Origin: JBGSOV01 sp041738935
GTDB taxonomy: Bacteria; Patescibacteriota; Gracilibacteria; CAIRYL01; GCA-016699755
NCBI GenBank assembly: GCA_041738935.1
Contig: JBGSOV010000001.1
Location: forward strand, 86,146 to 150,145
Reading direction: 5' to 3'
Length of the DNA: 64,000 nucleotides
The translations under genes and the position numbers were made by a program. Shown here one piece after another: positions 41,317-50,995 of the stretch; position 1 is the first letter of the stretch; each line of letters begins with the position of its first letter. A model generated the notes under the pieces. It searched no databases and was not told where the DNA came from. It worked only from the letters and a program-made list of their open reading frames with translations.

Positions 41317-43323
41317 ATGACGGCAATACAGCAAACAACTCAAAATATTACACCGCCAAACAATGACCTTGAAATCCTCAAGAGGCACTTTTCTCATTGT
41401 TTTGATAAAAACGAAAAATTTGATTTTGAGAAATTTAAAAAAGAACTTACAGAGAGTAAAATTGATTTTTCTAAAGAAAGTTATGGTATGGATTGGTTAG
41501 GGAAGAGTTATGCACGGCTTTTGGCAAGTGATCCTGCCACTACGCTCTTAAAAGAAGATAAAGACTGGAACGAAAAAGAAGTAAATAAAAATTCTGAAAA
41601 TCTGCTCATAAAAGGTGATAATCTTGAAGTTCTTAAGCACCTCTCTAATGCGTATTTTGAGAAGGTAAAGATGATTTATATTGATCCGCCGTACAATACG
41701 GGGAGTGATGGTTTTGTGTACCAAGACGACCGAAAATTTAGCGTGGATGAGTTTCAAAAATTGGCAGGAGTTGACGAAGAAAAAGCCAAACGGATTTTGG
41801 ATTTTGTGGATAGCAAGAGCAACAGCCACAGTGCGTGGCTTACTTTTATGTATCCAAGGCTTTATATTGCCAAACAGCTTTTAAAAGAAGATGGGGTGAT
41901 TTTTGTGAGCATTGATGATAACGAAGTTGCCCAACTGCGTATTTTAATGAATGAGATTTTTGGGGAAGAGAATTTTGTGGGTGAGTTCATATGGCACAAA
42001 AAACTTACAGGGGGTTATGATAACGATTATTTAAATATTCAACACGAGAAAATATTCATATACACGAAAAACAAGGAAAAATTTGATATAAACTATGTAA
42101 AAACAGAAAGTAGTTACAAACTGGTAGATGAAAATGGGAAAAAATATAAGTGGGATAGCTTATGGAATGTGGGGGGACTACAGTACTCAAAAAGCTTGGA
42201 TTACCCCATCCAAGCCCCAGATGGATCAGAAGTATATCCAGTTGGTGAAAGAGGTGTGTCTTTCTGGCTTTGGAGCAAGAAAAAAGTTGAGAAAGAAAGG
42301 GATAACTTAAATTTTAAAAAAGGAAAAGATGGTCAATGGAGGATATACAAAAAAATATATGCCTCTGATGAAATTGTGCCTGCCTCATTGCTAAAAAAAG
42401 AGGTGGTTGGTGGCAATACAAATTCGTCGAGAGAAATGAAAAATATATTTGGAATAAAACCTTTCGATTATGCAAAGCCTACAAAACTAATAAAGTTTTT
42501 GACTGAAAGGGGCGCGTCTTCAAACGATCTCATCCTCGACTTTTTCGCTGGCTCTGGAACCACGGGCGATGCCGTGACGCAGCTCAATGCCGAAGATGGC
42601 GGAAACCGAAAATATATTCTCGTGCAACTTCCAGAACCCATTGATCCCAAGGGAAACAAAACTGCATATGATTTTGTAAAAAATGAACTCAAAATTGAAG
42701 AACCAACTATTTTTGACATCACGAAAGAGCGATTGGTAAGAGCCGCAAAAAAGATACAAAACAAAAATGTCGATACACCCACAAAATCAGAAAAAGTAAA
42801 ATGTGAAGGTGTGGAAGATGAACATTGCCCCAGCTGCAAGGGTGAGCATACGATGAAAGCAGAAGCACAAAAGGCAAAAGATCTATCGGGGATGGATTTT
42901 GGATTTAAGATTTTTGAAACACAGCCGATTTGGAAAGATTACCACTTTGAAGCCGAAGAGTTAAACGAACAGCAAGAAATGTTCGATGAAAGCAAATTGA
43001 CAGAAGAAGACATAAGAACACTGCTGACTACTTGGAAAACTTATGATAGCACACCACTTACAGAGGAACTCAAAGAGATCGATCTTGGAGGATATACCGG
43101 ATACTTCTCTGAAAAACGGTTGTATCTTATGCACAAAGGATTTACAACAGCACACCTTAAAAGGCTATTGGAGCAACTTGACGAAAACAAAGATTTTAGC
43201 CCTGCAAGTATTATTGCTTTTGGCTACCATTTTGAGAGTAAGGTTTTGCGAGAAATTGCCGAAAATGTTGCTTCGTACGCCAACAAGAAAAGTATAGATA
43301 TTGATTTTCTTACTCGCTACTAA
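41317..43323 (+). CDS. mod: Type III restriction-modification methyltransferase (Mod)
   Basis: 668 residues, an N6-adenine methyltransferase of beta class. Motif IV DPPYNTG is near 120 and motif I DFFAGSGTTGDAV near 405, in the order typical for Mod. A target-recognition region lies between them (about 205-385) with tyrosine-rich sequence. Towards the end a CPSC pair and a long charged region appear. ATG 41317 is preferred over TTG 41302. The Res gene begins 4 bp after the stop, so both subunits come from one transcript. Confidence 0.95.
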   Translation: MTAIQQTTQNITPPNNDLEILKRHFSHCFDKNEKFDFEKFKKELTESKIDFSKESYGMDWLGKSYARLLASDPATTLLKEDKDWNEKEVNKNSENLLIKGDNLEVLKHLSNAYFEKVKMIYIDPPYNTGSDGFVYQDDRKFSVDEFQKLAGVDEEKAKRILDFVDSKSNSHSAWLTFMYPRLYIAKQLLKEDGVIFVSIDDNEVAQLRILMNEIFGEENFVGEFIWHKKLTGGYDNDYLNIQHEKIFIYTKNKEKFDINYVKTESSYKLVDENGKKYKWDSLWNVGGLQYSKSLDYPIQAPDGSEVYPVGERGVSFWLWSKKKVEKERDNLNFKKGKDGQWRIYKKIYASDEIVPASLLKKEVVGGNTNSSREMKNIFGIKPFDYAKPTKLIKFLTERGASSNDLILDFFAGSGTTGDAVTQLNAEDGGNRKYILVQLPEPIDPKGNKTAYDFVKNELKIEEPTIFDITKERLVRAAKKIQNKNVDTPTKSEKVKCEGVEDEHCPSCKGEHTMKAEAQKAKDLSGMDFGFKIFETQPIWKDYHFEAEELNEQQEMFDESKLTEEDIRTLLTTWKTYDSTPLTEELKEIDLGGYTGYFSEKRLYLMHKGFTTAHLKRLLEQLDENKDFSPASIIAFGYHFESKVLREIAENVASYANKKSIDIDFLTRY

Positions 43324-43326
43324 ACC

Positions 43327-46203
43327 ATGGCAGGATTTAATTTTGAAAAAAACCTTGAGCATCAACAAAAAGCGGTAGATACAACCGTAAAAGTTTTTGA
43401 TGGACTTGATACAAAAGAACAAACAGGAACAGAAAAGCACTGCAAAAATCCAATTCTCGACAAAGACGCTTCTTTAAGATATGTGCAAAACATAGGATCT
43501 CTTCAAGAACAAAACAATATTGAAAGAAAGGTAAACGGACAAAGCAACATCATTGATATTATGATGGAAACAGGTACGGGGAAAACCTATACCTACACCA
43601 AAACTATTTTTGAACTCAACAAATACTATGGCATTTTTAAGTTTGTTGTTGTTGTTCCCACACTTTCTATTAAAGCCGGAACGATTGATTTTTTGAAATC
43701 GGAAAGCAGTAGAGAACATTTTAGGGAGCAATACGGAAAAACTCTCAATTTGCATATTGTGGAAAGCCAAAAGGGAGGAAAAAGTAAAAAATCATACCTT
43801 CCACCTGCTGTTAGCAGCTTTGTAAGCGCTGGAACTTATGAAAAAAATCAAATTCAAGTTCTCATCATCAACGCCGGAATGATCAATTCCGAAACGATGC
43901 AAAAGAGCTTTGACACAACGCTTTTTGATACCTATTCAGTGCCTTTCCATGCAATTTCTGCCACCAACCCTTTTATGATAATTGATGAGCCGCATAAGTT
44001 CTCACAATCGAATAAAACTTGGGAAAATATTCAGCAAATGAAACCGCAATTTATTTTACGATATGGGGCGACTTTTCAAGGGTATGAGAACCTGGTCTAT
44101 ACACTTACTGCCGTGGATTCTTTTAATCGAAATCTCGTAAAAGGTGTTATTGGACATATTACCGAGTTTGAAGGCGGAAAAAATGCAATGGTAAAATTTG
44201 TTGCCTCTGATGGAACAGAGGCAACTTTTGAAATAATTGAAGGAGAGAAAAAAGAGAGTAAAAAATTAGGCAAAAAAGAAAGTTTAGAAAAAATACACTC
44301 TGCTATGGAGGATTTGATTATTGAAAGCATAAACAAAAGTACCGTGATTCTTTCTAACGGGTTAGAGTTGAAAAAGGGCGATAAATTAAACCCTTACTCA
44401 TACTCTGAGACATTGCAAGAAACGATGATTCAAAAGGCAGTACAGCACCATTTTGAACTCGAAAAGAAATTTCTCAAACGAGATGTAAAAATAAAACCCC
44501 TCACGCTATTTTTTATCGATAATATTGAAGAGTATCGAGGGGGAAATGGATATATTAGAAAGACCGTAGAGAAATATATAAGAGCAGAAGTGAAACAAAT
44601 TCTGAAAACGGAAGAAGTCGGTTTTTATCGATTATATCTCGAAAAAACACTTGAGGATGTATCAAAAACGCATGGAGGGTATTTTAGCAAAGACAACAGT
44701 GAAAAAGATGAAGCCATTGAGAAAGAAGTGATTGAGATTCTGCATGATAAACAAGCCATGCTTAATTTAGAGAATCCCAGACGATTTATTTTTTCCAAAT
44801 GGACGCTGCGAGAGGGATGGGATAATCCGAATGTTTTTCAGATTTGTAAGCTCAGAAGTAGTGGATCAGATATTTCAAAACTCCAAGAAGTAGGGCGAGG
44901 TCTACGCTTGCCAGTAAATGAATATGGGAACCGAGTAAAAGACGAACAGTTTTATCTCAACTATTTTGTGGATTTTACCGAAAGTGATTTTGTAGACAGT
45001 CTTGTGAATGAGATCAATGAAAAATCTGGTGCGATTTCGCTTGAAGAGGTGCCAGAAAAACTGCATGACCAAATGATCAAACAGATTATTGAAAAATATG
45101 ATATTAAAAATGAAGATGATTTTATCGATGAATTGGTAGAAAAAGGCATTATAAGAGCCTCTCACAAATTTAAGGAAGGCGGTTTTGATTTTATAAAGCA
45201 CAACTATCCACTTATTTTTGAAGGGGTTGGATCTACCAAAATTCGAAAAAGTACCGATGAGAAAAAGAAAGTCGCCATTAGAATAGAAAAATATTCGGAA
45301 CTAAAAGAACTTTGGGAAAAGCTTAATGAAAAGGTGATTTTGGAATACAAAATTGAAAATGAAGATGAGTTTAAAAAGCTGTTTGTAGTTTTCTTACAAG
45401 AATATGCCAATGCCTTCTCAGAAAGCGGGTTGAAAGAGAAGACCGTAAAAGTAGAAATTGAAGATGATCGGGCGGTTTGGAAAGAAGAAATTACTATTCA
45501 AAAAAATGAAATTGAACGAGTGTGCACCATGCGATATTCTGATTTTCTCAAACAACTTTCAAATGCATTGTATATGAATATGAAGACGCTCCACAAAGCG
45601 TTGGTCGACTCTGGCATCGAGATTAATTCCTACTTAAACGCCACCACTATTCGGACAATAAAACAGAAATTTGGAAACTACCTCATGTACAACGCTATTG
45701 ATGCGTTTGAAATAGAATATAAAAAAGTAACAAATACCATTCATCCCACAAAACTTACTAACGAAAACGGGGGGATAAAGAACGAAATCAATGCTTCTGA
45801 TATTGGCATTCTTTATTCTGACGAAAGAGTTTCTGATAACTATCTTTTTGAAAAATTATTTTATGATAGCGAACTCGAAAAAGAAAACATCCAAGCCAAT
45901 ATTCAAGAAGTAATTATTTTTACTAAAATTCCAAAAAATTCTATAAAAATACCTGTTGCAGGCGGAAAAAGCTATTCACCAGATTTTGCTTATGTTCTTA
46001 ATTTTGAAGATGGAAAGACAAAACTTTATTTTATTGTGGAAACCAAGAATGCAGAAGGAGAATCACTTCGCCCCGAAGAGAAACAAAAAATTCGACACGC
46101 TAAAAGGTTTTTTGGTAATGAAGTGAACATTAGGTTTGAAAAGCAATTTAAGGGTAAAAAGATGGTAGATTTGATTAATGAGGTATACAGCCAGAAAAAG
46201 TAA
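43327..46203 (+). CDS. res: Type III restriction enzyme subunit (Res)
   Basis: 958 residues. An SF2 helicase/translocase: Walker A METGTGKTYTY (about 80-90), DEPH (Walker B, FMIIDEPHKFSQS), SAT-like GATFQ, and motif VI EVGRGLRLP. The nuclease is at the C-terminus, SPDFAYVL then LYFIVETKN, with the PD...ExK signature complete. It forms a complex with Mod and cuts near two head-to-head sites. No frameshift is seen in either gene, so the system is probably active. Confidence 0.95.
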   Translation: MAGFNFEKNLEHQQKAVDTTVKVFDGLDTKEQTGTEKHCKNPILDKDASLRYVQNIGSLQEQNNIERKVNGQSNIIDIMMETGTGKTYTYTKTIFELNKYYGIFKFVVVVPTLSIKAGTIDFLKSESSREHFREQYGKTLNLHIVESQKGGKSKKSYLPPAVSSFVSAGTYEKNQIQVLIINAGMINSETMQKSFDTTLFDTYSVPFHAISATNPFMIIDEPHKFSQSNKTWENIQQMKPQFILRYGATFQGYENLVYTLTAVDSFNRNLVKGVIGHITEFEGGKNAMVKFVASDGTEATFEIIEGEKKESKKLGKKESLEKIHSAMEDLIIESINKSTVILSNGLELKKGDKLNPYSYSETLQETMIQKAVQHHFELEKKFLKRDVKIKPLTLFFIDNIEEYRGGNGYIRKTVEKYIRAEVKQILKTEEVGFYRLYLEKTLEDVSKTHGGYFSKDNSEKDEAIEKEVIEILHDKQAMLNLENPRRFIFSKWTLREGWDNPNVFQICKLRSSGSDISKLQEVGRGLRLPVNEYGNRVKDEQFYLNYFVDFTESDFVDSLVNEINEKSGAISLEEVPEKLHDQMIKQIIEKYDIKNEDDFIDELVEKGIIRASHKFKEGGFDFIKHNYPLIFEGVGSTKIRKSTDEKKKVAIRIEKYSELKELWEKLNEKVILEYKIENEDEFKKLFVVFLQEYANAFSESGLKEKTVKVEIEDDRAVWKEEITIQKNEIERVCTMRYSDFLKQLSNALYMNMKTLHKALVDSGIEINSYLNATTIRTIKQKFGNYLMYNAIDAFEIEYKKVTNTIHPTKLTNENGGIKNEINASDIGILYSDERVSDNYLFEKLFYDSELEKENIQANIQEVIIFTKIPKNSIKIPVAGGKSYSPDFAYVLNFEDGKTKLYFIVETKNAEGESLRPEEKQKIRHAKRFFGNEVNIRFEKQFKGKKMVDLINEVYSQKK

Positions 46204-46260
46204 GATAAGCATTGAAAAAAAGTTGTTTTTGTGTTAGCATGAAAGGATTTGTTATTTTTT

Positions 46261-46601
46261 ATGGCATTTCCTGTCATTGAACATGCGCCGATTGATGCAG
46301 TAGTAGAAGAATTACTACCGCTGAGTATGACAAACACCTACAAGGTTTTGTACAACAAGAGCAAGAATTGCAGGAAGAACTAGATGAAGCAAGCAAGGCA
46401 GATACCAAGTTTCTAAAAACAAGCTTGTCCGTTTTGGAACTGGCTCAAAACGCAAGTGTGATATTCAAAGAAGCACAACCAGAAAGAAAACAACAAATCT
46501 TAAACTTTGTTACTTCGAACCTTTGGTGGAATGGAGAAAAGCTCTTGTACAAGCTGGAAGAACCGTTTGAAGTATTGCTTGATGCTTCAAAAACTGAAAA
46601 C
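46261..46601 (+). pseudogene. Serine recombinase C-terminal remnant, frameshifted
   Basis: An ATG frame (MAFPVIEHAPIDAVVEELLP) runs to a stop at 46381. A second frame continues it as AEYDKHLQGFVQQEQELQE, then ERKQQILNFVTSNLWW and LLYKLEEPFEVLL, the typical tail of large serine recombinases. The join requires a frame change near 46300-46330, and the catalytic resolvase domain is absent. The reading runs straight into the tRNA-Asn gene. Confidence 0.75.
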
Positions 46602-46676
46602 TGGCTCCCCCGACTGGATTCGAACCAGTGACCCTTCGGTTAACAGCCGAATGCTCTACCGCTGAGCTACAGGGGA
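46602..46676 (-). tRNA. tRNA-Asn (anticodon GTT)
   Basis: A 75-nt tRNA on the minus strand. The acceptor stem TCCCCTG pairs with CGGGGGA, the anticodon loop is CTGTTAA (GTT), the T arm is GGTTCGAATCC, and CCA is encoded at the 3' end (fwd 46602-46604). Confidence 0.97.
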
Positions 46677-46691
46677 ACACATAATGCGTTC

Positions 46692-46949
46692 TTAAATATC
46701 GGTATCGGTGATGTTCAGTATCTGCTTGATGCGTTTACCTGCTTTGAGACTTTTGAGAACCTTCTCCCTTTGCATTGCTTCCATCTTCGTTTCAAACTTC
46801 TCGGTGTGGATTACTTTCCATAGCCCTCTCCCTTGCGTCCAGTCCTTACCTTCGCTCATGTTGTGGCTTTTGAGCCTCGCTTCCAAATCGGATGTATATC
46901 CAATATAGATTTTTCCGGAAGGGTTTTCAACAAGATAGACCGTGAACAT
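46692..46949 (-). CDS. GIY-YIG domain protein (YhbQ/URI type)
   Basis: 85 residues: FTVYLVENPSGKIYIGYTSDL, the Arg in LEARLKSHN, and the Glu-bearing KFETKMEAMQREKVLKSL. C-terminal SLKAGKRIKQILNITDTDI is also found as a remnant at 31951-32010. It lies 15 bases from tRNA-Asn; the start used (MFTVY) avoids an extension that reads the tRNA-like fragment beyond it. Confidence 0.88.
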   Translation of the reverse strand: MFTVYLVENPSGKIYIGYTSDLEARLKSHNMSEGKDWTQGRGLWKVIHTEKFETKMEAMQREKVLKSLKAGKRIKQILNITDTDI

Positions 46950-46964
46950 ATATCTGTGATGAGG

Positions 46965-47005
46965 CGAACCAGTGTGCCGACTACTCGGCATAACAGCCGA
47001 ATGCG
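46965..47005. repeat. tRNA-Asn-like fragment
   Basis: CGAACCAGTG and TAACAGCCGAATGC match tRNA-Asn (fwd) exactly but are separated by 16 instead of 10 bases. The insert holds TGCCGACTACTCGGCAT (46975-46991), a near-copy of the hairpin at 14548-14564. Confidence 0.6.
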
Positions 47006-47057
47006 AATGTCGCGAAGTCACAAAGAAATATCGGTATCGGTGATGTCTTGTTGCGAT

Positions 47058-48221
47058 TTACCTTTTGTGAAAGACGAAGATTTCGCGTCCCACAAACTGA
47101 TTATCGCGTCGAAAGAGTAATGATCCACGTGACGAGAGACCTTCACATGCCAAGGCATTTTTCCAGAATTTTTGGGCTGCTGCAAGTGCTTTTTCCGAAA
47201 ATGCATCTCGCCGATGTCGTGTTCGCCAAAAGGGAAAACAAATGACAAGCGTTTTGATGGTTTGAGACTTGGCAGCTTGCGCAAAAAAGCGCTCATATAT
47301 CGGTTCGATATCGTGTTTGGCATTCGCCAAATCGCTGTCCGAAACTTCGCGCAAAAACATCGGTCCCAAATAGCCTTCGCTGACAATCGCTTCGGCATCG
47401 ATTTTTTGTGACAGAGCCGTCGTGGCATCGTGCTCAAAAATCTGAAAGCGTTGTTCAGGGAAAAAATACTCCAGATTCTCTTTTGTCGCTGTAATCATTT
47501 TTTCCGAAACATCCGAGCATGCACATTCTGCGCCTATGCGCACGGCTTCGACGGCAATCGTTCCAGTGCCGCAAAATGGATCCCAGATTTTTTTTGGCAA
47601 TGTTTTGTCGATTGCGGCAAAATTTATCAGCATCAAGGCAAGTTTTGGCGGTAACATGCCGACTTTCATATCACGTACAGGTTTGCCATAATCGCGTTCG
47701 GACAAGGCGGTGATATCTTGTGCGGCGAGAGTTTTTGCGAGGATCAACTTATTTTCATCATTTACAATCGCCAATATTTCGGCGCCTTTTGGCGGAAACA
47801 AATTTTCATTATGGAGTGTGCCAGCATCGAGATTCCGAAAAGTGCGATTGGCAAATCGCACTGAGCGGTCATGTTTGCGGAGTGCTTTTTTGATGCCGAT
47901 GAGTAGCGTCTTTAATTTCCACTCATCTGCCGGAAAGTGCGACATGCCAAATGTCAGTTTGCCTTCCGGCACAATTTGCATCAATTCTTCCACCAAAAGA
48001 TCAGTCACTTTTGGAAACGCCACCGTGTCGATGACTTCGGCAATGCGAATTGTACCACCGAGCGAATCGAGGAATGCTTGCGGATTTTCGATTGCTTCGC
48101 CGCTCGTCTGATAAAAGTCTGGACATTTTTTGGAAATCATTTCAAAATGACCATAGCGTGCTTCGCCTTCTGCTTGTGACAGTTGTGGCGTACGCCCGAA
48201 TTGAAAGAGATATGTTTTCAC
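47058..48221 (-). CDS. Trm11/THUMP-like RNA methyltransferase
   Basis: 387 residues from a GTG start. Rossmann-type SAM site KIWDPFCGTGTIAVEAVRIG (about 250-269), preceded by the substrate-linked DYGKPVRDMKVGMLPPKLA. This is the UPF0020/Trm11 family that makes N2-methylguanosine in tRNA, where the motif is usually DPPYG; here it reads SEGYLGP. The N-terminal half is poorly conserved and may be a degenerate THUMP domain. GTG is chosen as start because a longer frame would overlap the divergent gene. Confidence 0.8.
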   Translation of the reverse strand: MKTYLFQFGRTPQLSQAEGEARYGHFEMISKKCPDFYQTSGEAIENPQAFLDSLGGTIRIAEVIDTVAFPKVTDLLVEELMQIVPEGKLTFGMSHFPADEWKLKTLLIGIKKALRKHDRSVRFANRTFRNLDAGTLHNENLFPPKGAEILAIVNDENKLILAKTLAAQDITALSERDYGKPVRDMKVGMLPPKLALMLINFAAIDKTLPKKIWDPFCGTGTIAVEAVRIGAECACSDVSEKMITATKENLEYFFPEQRFQIFEHDATTALSQKIDAEAIVSEGYLGPMFLREVSDSDLANAKHDIEPIYERFFAQAAKSQTIKTLVICFPFWRTRHRRDAFSEKALAAAQKFWKNALACEGLSSRGSLLFRRDNQFVGREIFVFHKR

Positions 48222-48229
48222 GAAAGGAT

Positions 48230-48706
48230 ATGAAAAAGCGAGAAAATTTGTGGCTCTATGTGCAATTTTACGCACTCCTTTTGGCGGCAGTAATTGCCGG
48301 AATGCTCGGCGGAATCGTCTTTGAACGCTGGCAAGCATTTGCCAGTCGTGCGCCGATTGAAGTGGGGGATTTTTCGGAAACGATTAGCCTGCTGCACCTC
48401 GACTCGATTGAGAATGGCATACTCAAAGGAAAATTGGAAGGGCGCGAAGCACGGATTGTGGTGCGAGACGCGCAAGAAGTATACTCGATTTTTCCGGGAG
48501 AGTTCGAATTTTCTCTCACCGAGATTCTCCCGAACCTCAAAAATATTCCTGCTCCAAGCGGGTCTGCTTTTGTGGTGAGCAAACAAGGCAAGTATTATTA
48601 TCCGCTTGATGCGCCCGAGGCAGCGCTTATCACCGTCAAAAATCGCGCTTTTTTTCGCTCCGCCGAAGCCGCAGAGCAAGCCGGATTTGTCCGCAAGCAG
48701 AAATAA
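48230..48706 (+). CDS. Membrane-anchored protein, 158 aa
   Basis: One membrane helix (about 10-30), then an extracytoplasmic domain of about 80 residues, and a C-terminal segment SKQGKYYYPLDAPEAAL...NRAFFRSAEAAEQAGF. That tail follows the pattern of small metal-binding-like repeats (K-YH---C) found at the ends of nucleases and cell-surface proteins, but the Cys is absent. ATG 48230 or 48212 are both possible. Divergent from the methyltransferase gene. Confidence 0.65.
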   Translation: MKKRENLWLYVQFYALLLAAVIAGMLGGIVFERWQAFASRAPIEVGDFSETISLLHLDSIENGILKGKLEGREARIVVRDAQEVYSIFPGEFEFSLTEILPNLKNIPAPSGSAFVVSKQGKYYYPLDAPEAALITVKNRAFFRSAEAAEQAGFVRKQK

Positions 48707-48741
48707 TGGCAGACTAATAATCGGTCTTTCTCTCTGCTTTT

Positions 48742-49515
48742 ATGAACAATCTGCCGAATTCGTTTTTGACTAATACCGATGTGCCGCTCCATGAAGAAAG
48801 CTATGACGCGGTTGCCAGTTTTTATGCCGGTGTTTCCGCTTCGGTCAATCAAACTCTTGCCGAATGGGGAGCCATTTTGCCAGATATTATCAAGGCTCTT
48901 ACAGTACTTTTTATCGGTATTTTAATCGGATATGTCATCGAGCATATTTTTCGTAGAATTGGTAACCGCTTGCGGCTTGCCAATTTTTGGCAAAAAATTG
49001 GATTTGACGACCTGCTTCAAAAAGCAAACATCAAATCAAGTCCTTCGCATTTGGTCGGTAAGTTTTTGAAAGGCGTGATTATCACTTATTTTCTCCGTGT
49101 TGCCGCTGGTATTATGGGTTTTGTCGAAGTGGAAGAATTTCTCAAAAAAGTTATTGGACTTGTGCCAGATATTATTATCGCGGTGCTAATTTTGCTTTTT
49201 GCTTTGCAGTTTGCTGGAACGGCGGCTTCACTTTTGCAAAATCTTTTACGCGTTGGCGACAAACAAGCACGTTGGATTATCGCTGCGGTTGCCAAAAATA
49301 CCATCATTGCTTTTGGAGTCATGACGGCGCTGTCGCAAATTGGTATCGCCGAAAACCTTGTTGAAATTCTCTTTACCGCACTTGTCGCCATGCTCGCGCT
49401 TGCTGGTGGCTTGGCTTTAGGGCTTGGCGGGAAAGAATTTGTTTACGATATGCTCAAAGATATGCGTGCTAAAGATGAGAGTATCAAGAAAGATCATTCA
49501 GAATCTCAGTTATAA
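48742..49515 (+). CDS. Channel-like membrane protein (conserved TM helix family)
   Basis: 257 residues with five hydrophobic segments at about 45-65, 105-125, 138-158, 175-193 and 210-230. The last one, LVAMLALAGGLALGLGGKEFVYDML, matches the small-residue-rich pore helix of MscS-like proteins and PF05552, but the cytoplasmic beta domain of true MscS is missing. Likely a small mechanosensitive or ion-permeable membrane protein. The next gene starts inside its end. Confidence 0.75.
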   Translation: MNNLPNSFLTNTDVPLHEESYDAVASFYAGVSASVNQTLAEWGAILPDIIKALTVLFIGILIGYVIEHIFRRIGNRLRLANFWQKIGFDDLLQKANIKSSPSHLVGKFLKGVIITYFLRVAAGIMGFVEVEEFLKKVIGLVPDIIIAVLILLFALQFAGTAASLLQNLLRVGDKQARWIIAAVAKNTIIAFGVMTALSQIGIAENLVEILFTALVAMLALAGGLALGLGGKEFVYDMLKDMRAKDESIKKDHSESQL

Positions 49516-50926
49516 AGTGATTGCTGCACCTGAAAAAACCAATCTCGCTGGGACAGTCATGGCGCTTTCGCCGGATGGCAGCGGCGTTGTCAGGGCTGAC
49601 GACGGCAAAGTAGTATTTGTTCCGCTTACGGTTGCTGAAGATGAAATCGAATTTCGTATTACGAGTCGCAAAAAAAAAGCCTTTTTTGGCGAAGTTATCT
49701 CCATCACATCTCCTTCGCCACATCGCACACCTGCTCCTGATCCAGAGTTTCCGGCTCATGGTGGGGCGCCGTGGCAAATGATTGCGTACCCCGAGCAACT
49801 CAAGTGGAAAGAACAATTTGTGCGCGATGGTTTTGAGCGCATTGCCAAAATTCCTGTGCCATTTTTGGAGCCGATTGTTGCGAGCCCAATTACCGAGCGC
49901 TATCGCAACAAAATGGAATTTTCGTTCGGTCACGAAAAAGTCGGCATGACGATTTTGCCTGATGGCAGCAAACAGTTTTGTGACGAATCTCCAGGGTTGG
50001 GACTCCATCGCCGCGGCAACTGGCGCGAAATCGTGCGCATTACCGACACAATTCTGGCGCCGCGAGAGATGATTGAGGTAAATAAAATTATTGAAAATTT
50101 TGCACTCGCGAGCAAACTCCCTGTCTGGAATCCGTTTCCAAATAAAGGTTTTTGGCGCGAAGCGATGGTACGTTTTTCGCATTCTACGGGCGAACTTTTG
50201 ATTCGCTTGACGGTCGGGATGCAGACCGATGCGGATTTTTTCATTCCGTTAGCGAAAATTCTTCAAGAAAAAATTACAGGTTTTGTCGGTTTGGTCGTGA
50301 CGACGTACAATGGTGTTTCGGTCGCACCGCCCAATACGCCTTCGGTAGTGATTGCTGGCAAAAATTCGTATCACGAGCACTTTTGTGGGCTCAATTTTGA
50401 AGTCGCTTCTGATGCTTTTTTTCAAGTCAATACGCCAGCTGCCGAAAGCCTGGTTGCTTCAATCGCCGAATTTGCAGAGCTTTCTGGGACAGAACATGTG
50501 CTTGATCTTTTTTGTGGAACGGGCGCTATCGGACTCGCGCTTGCCAAAAAATGTCAGTCGGTAACTGGTATCGAACTTGTCGAATCTGCAGTTGAGATTG
50601 CGCGCACTAACGCTGCCCAAAATAATATTCACAATGCCGAGTTTTTTGCCGGAGCCGCGGAAGAAATTCTTGGTAAAATCGCGCAGCAAAAACATTTCGA
50701 TACCGCAATCATCGATCCGCCGCGTGCCGGACTGCCCAAAAAAGCACGTCAAATTCTCGCCGAATTGGCGGCAGACAAACTTGTGATGGTGTCGTGCAAT
50801 CCGGCGACATTGGCGCGCGATATTGCCGATTTACAGCCATTTGGCTGGAAGCTCGTGCGTGTGCGTGCTCACGATCTGTTCCCGCATACGCCGCATGTCG
50901 AGACGGTCGCACTTCTGACACGCTGA
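49475..50926 (+). CDS. rlmD: RlmD-type 23S rRNA (uracil-5) methyltransferase
   Basis: 483 residues. An N-terminal TRAM domain (about 15-75) precedes the catalytic domain with motif I DLFCGTGAIGLALA, DPPRAGL and the nucleophile Cys in MVSCNPATLARD. In E. coli RlmD four Cys bind a 4Fe-4S cluster, with CGGC as the core; here the region reads FPAHGGAPWQMIAYPEQL and all these Cys are lost. It may belong to the cluster-free branch (RlmCD-like). ATG 49475 overlaps the previous gene; GTG 49517 is the alternative. Confidence 0.87.
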   Translation: MRVSRKIIQNLSYKVIAAPEKTNLAGTVMALSPDGSGVVRADDGKVVFVPLTVAEDEIEFRITSRKKKAFFGEVISITSPSPHRTPAPDPEFPAHGGAPWQMIAYPEQLKWKEQFVRDGFERIAKIPVPFLEPIVASPITERYRNKMEFSFGHEKVGMTILPDGSKQFCDESPGLGLHRRGNWREIVRITDTILAPREMIEVNKIIENFALASKLPVWNPFPNKGFWREAMVRFSHSTGELLIRLTVGMQTDADFFIPLAKILQEKITGFVGLVVTTYNGVSVAPPNTPSVVIAGKNSYHEHFCGLNFEVASDAFFQVNTPAAESLVASIAEFAELSGTEHVLDLFCGTGAIGLALAKKCQSVTGIELVESAVEIARTNAAQNNIHNAEFFAGAAEEILGKIAQQKHFDTAIIDPPRAGLPKKARQILAELAADKLVMVSCNPATLARDIADLQPFGWKLVRVRAHDLFPHTPHVETVALLTR

Positions 50927-50995
50927 AATTCCGCAGAAAATACTTGCCAAATTGGTATTCGAGGATAAAAATGCAAACGACTTTGAATGCAGTAT

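Noticed and set aside
41157..41366. 69-codon frame before mod
   Set aside because: It overlaps the start of mod in another frame and has no recognisable feature.
46368..46631. Protein ending in PRLDSNQ
   Set aside because: The end is a read-through of the tRNA-Asn gene; only the recombinase-tail part is meaningful, as a remnant.
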